A DNA stretch of 64,000 nucleotides, taken from the NCBI GenBank assembly GCA_014360645.1, contig JACIXD010000008.1, positions 1-64,000 of the forward strand. Direction: 5' to 3'. The notes under the pieces are model-generated. The model saw only the letters and a program-made list of their open reading frames with translations, searched no databases and was not told the origin of the DNA. Both the position numbers and the translations under genes were made by a program. Below are positions 62,515 through 64,000 of this stretch, piece by piece; position 1 is the first letter of the stretch; every line of letters begins with the position of its first letter. Source of the stretch: Actinomycetota bacterium. GTDB taxonomy: Bacteria > Actinomycetota > Geothermincolia > Geothermincolales > RBG-13-55-18.

Positions 62515-63169
62515 GGAACGGGAAAGCGGCAAAAGAGCCGGTGGTCCTTCTAGTGACCTGCTTGACCTGGGAGAGCGCAGATTCGGTACCATCCTGGCCG
62601 ATCCACCATGGCAGTTTATGAACAGGACTGGAAAGATGGCGCCAGAGCATAAGAGATTGAAGAGATATGCAACCATGTCTTTGCAGGAAATCATCGAACT
62701 TCCGGTAGCGCGTATAGCCGCGCCCCAAAGCCATCTCTATCTCTGGGTCCCGAACGCGTTGATACTTGAAGGCCTCGAGGTCATGAAGAGATGGGGCTTC
62801 ACCTATAAAACCAACCTGGTATGGTACAAGATCCGTAAGGATGGGGGTCCAGACGGACGAGGAGTAGGGTTCTATTTCCGTAACGTTACGGAACTCGTGC
62901 TTTTCGGCGTCCGCGGCAACCTTAGAACGGCGAAACCCGGAAGAACGCAGGTAAACATAATACGCAGCAGAAAGCGTGAGCACTCCAGAAAGCCGGACGA
63001 GCTTTACGACATCATCGAGCGATGCAGCCCCGGACCCTACCTGGAATTATTTGCGAGGCACAGTCGCCCTGGATGGTTTCAATGGGGGGACGAAGCCCCT
63101 GACCAGCAAGGATGCGAGGTCATCTGCCTGGGGAAAGAACCCATGGCTCTTTTTGAAACTGTAAACTAG
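62504..63169 (+). CDS. MT-A70-family adenine-N6 DNA methyltransferase
   Basis: 221 residues. The catalytic D-P-P-W motif (I-L-A-D-P-P-W-Q-F) is near residue 32; the SAM-binding and MT-A70 blocks L-Y-L-W-V-P-N, W-Y-K-I-R-K, H-S-R-K-P-D-E-L-Y and Y-L-E-L-F-A-R follow. It is the probable modification partner of the endonuclease. TTG 62504 is chosen because AGGAGG at 62491-62496 is 7 nt upstream, inside the endonuclease gene, so the two are translationally coupled. Lower GC as in its partner. Confidence 0.88.
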   Translation: MRIEERESGKRAGGPSSDLLDLGERRFGTILADPPWQFMNRTGKMAPEHKRLKRYATMSLQEIIELPVARIAAPQSHLYLWVPNALILEGLEVMKRWGFTYKTNLVWYKIRKDGGPDGRGVGFYFRNVTELVLFGVRGNLRTAKPGRTQVNIIRSRKREHSRKPDELYDIIERCSPGPYLELFARHSRPGWFQWGDEAPDQQGCEVICLGKEPMALFETVN

Positions 63170-63186
63170 CACACCCCGGATTGTAG

Positions 63187-63624
63187 TTATTTTCTGGACT
63201 GTTCCCAGATCTTTACCCATTCCTCCTCGGGGAACTCCGCGAACTGGATGAGGGTCCCCAGGCCCTCGCGGGGGTGGAGGAAACACTCCTTCCACAGCTC
63301 GTTGGAGGTGTTGATGTCGAAGGGATTGAGGCCGCGGCAGCGCAGGTGCTCCACCATCTCCTCGATGTCGCGCACCTTGAAGGTGAGGTGGTGGATCCCC
63401 TCTCCGCGCTTCTCTATGAAGCGGTTGACGAAGTTGCCGGGATCGTCGGAATACACCAGCTCCAGCATGCTGCCCGAGCCCATGAGGAAGGTGGTGAAAC
63501 GGAACCCGCCCCACTCCATGTCGAAGACCTCCCTTGCCCCCAGCACGTTGGTGAGGTAGTTCGCCGCCCGGTGCTTGTCCCTCACCGCGAAGGCCACATG
63601 ATCGAGCTTCTCCACCAAGTCCAT
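63187..63624 (-). CDS. VOC-family protein, methylmalonyl-CoA epimerase-like
   Basis: 145 residues with two beta-alpha-beta-beta-beta modules. Metal ligands fit His9 (L-D-H-V-A-F), a mid Glu (L-E-L-V), His in G-I-H-H-L-T-F and Glu in F-A-E-F. The G-I-H-H-L pattern is typical of methylmalonyl-CoA epimerase; other VOC enzymes are not excluded. It is next to an enoyl-CoA hydratase gene, which fits acyl-CoA metabolism. Confidence 0.72.
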   Translation of the reverse strand: MDLVEKLDHVAFAVRDKHRAANYLTNVLGAREVFDMEWGGFRFTTFLMGSGSMLELVYSDDPGNFVNRFIEKRGEGIHHLTFKVRDIEEMVEHLRCRGLNPFDINTSNELWKECFLHPREGLGTLIQFAEFPEEEWVKIWEQSRK

Positions 63625-63773
63625 GGCATCGGCCTCCTTTTCTGGAAGGCGCTTCCGCTGCGCCCCTTGCCGGTCTCCTTACATGATATCCCCGGGGCGG
63701 CGAGGAGAACAGGCGCACGGCGTTTTCGCCCGTCGGGACGCCTTTACGGAAGAGGGAAGTCTTGCGCTCCCGC

Positions 63774-64000
63774 TCAGGCGTCCTCGGAGCCCTGCTGTTC
63801 CAGGTATTTCATGAGCTGCATGGTGAGCATGTAGGACTGGTTGCGGTTCTCCATCATCAGGGCCTCGTCCATGCAGGATGCGTTGAGGCCCGCGTTCAGC
63901 GCCTCCTTGGTGAGGTGCAGCGCGAAGGGGCTCTTGTAGGCCAGGTTCTGGGCCACCGCCCTGGCCCTCTCCATGAGCTCCTCCCGCTCGCAGAGGTGGT
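63774..64000 (-). CDS. Enoyl-CoA hydratase/isomerase (crotonase) C-terminus, cut by window edge
   Basis: 75 codons are visible, open to the right edge. The segment E-E-L-M-E-R-A-R-A-V-A-Q-N-L-A followed by P-F-A-L-H-L-T-K-E-A-L-N is the conserved C-terminal helical part of crotonases (P-x-A-x-x-x-x-K). The oxyanion hole and catalytic Glu lie outside the window. It is upstream of and co-oriented with the epimerase-like gene. Confidence 0.8.
   Translation of the reverse strand, partial: HLCEREELMERARAVAQNLAYKSPFALHLTKEALNAGLNASCMDEALMMENRNQSYMLTMQLMKYLEQQGSEDA

Overview
This is a high-GC bacterial chromosome segment with Shine-Dalgarno-led operons. The surface protein at 47206-49719 carries about 103-residue repeats built around an AEG-x-T-A-G-G-F-E-T-W-V core. 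Together with a membrane-anchored [NiFe] hydrogenase, a gltX-cysE-cysS-rlmB-yacP cluster and high GC, this points to a deep-branching anaerobic or facultative actinobacterium (Geothermincolia-like). That placement is an inference; no rRNA is present. REP-like palindromes, IS remnants and tandem duplications are scattered through the first 25 kb.

Layout. 1-4.5 kb: edge of a transposase, a polysaccharide flippase and several small unknown genes, including a phasin-like helical protein. 4.5-14.6 kb: a phosphate-starvation region holding a frameshifted alkaline phosphatase, a PhoP/PhoR-type two-component pair, a stand-alone degenerate kinase ATPase domain, and pstS-pstC-pstA-pstB-phoU with a 173-bp tandem duplication across the pstC/pstA junction. 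15-18 kb: two paralogous, internally duplicated zinc-ribbon proteins of unknown function. 18-24.2 kb: gltX, cysE, cysS, rlmB and yacP, a 92-bp tandem array growing out of the yacP 3' end, and tRNA-Thr. 24.4-28.3 kb: a DMT-type permease and an RND/MMPL exporter. 29-36 kb: mnmA, a corrinoid protein with a UroD-type methyltransferase, thiM, and a GAF histidine kinase with a response regulator. 36.8-42.8 kb: glpD, a methyltransferase, a CoA-disulfide-reductase-like flavoprotein, and a thiolase-fold/DUF35 pair.

42.8-49.7 kb: a tungstate/molybdate-flavoured block. A leftward operon (two sulfite-oxidase-fold envelope proteins, a TupA-like binding lipoprotein and a Mop/TOBE protein) lies divergent from a large secreted protein with the same fold plus four surface repeats. 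That gene has a long structured leader containing an attenuator-like arrangement.

50.3-61.8 kb: the most interesting part. A Tat-exported [NiFe] hydrogenase (small and large subunits) is followed by a four-helix membrane protein and then RnfC and RnfD, with no RnfA, B, E or G. Next come a fused maturation protease-HypF, HypC, HypD and HypE. I read this as a dedicated hydrogenase-RnfCD membrane complex with most of its maturation set. 61.9-63.2 kb is a compact BglII/BstYI-type restriction-modification pair of lower GC. The right edge holds a methylmalonyl-CoA-epimerase-like VOC protein and the C-terminus of an enoyl-CoA hydratase.
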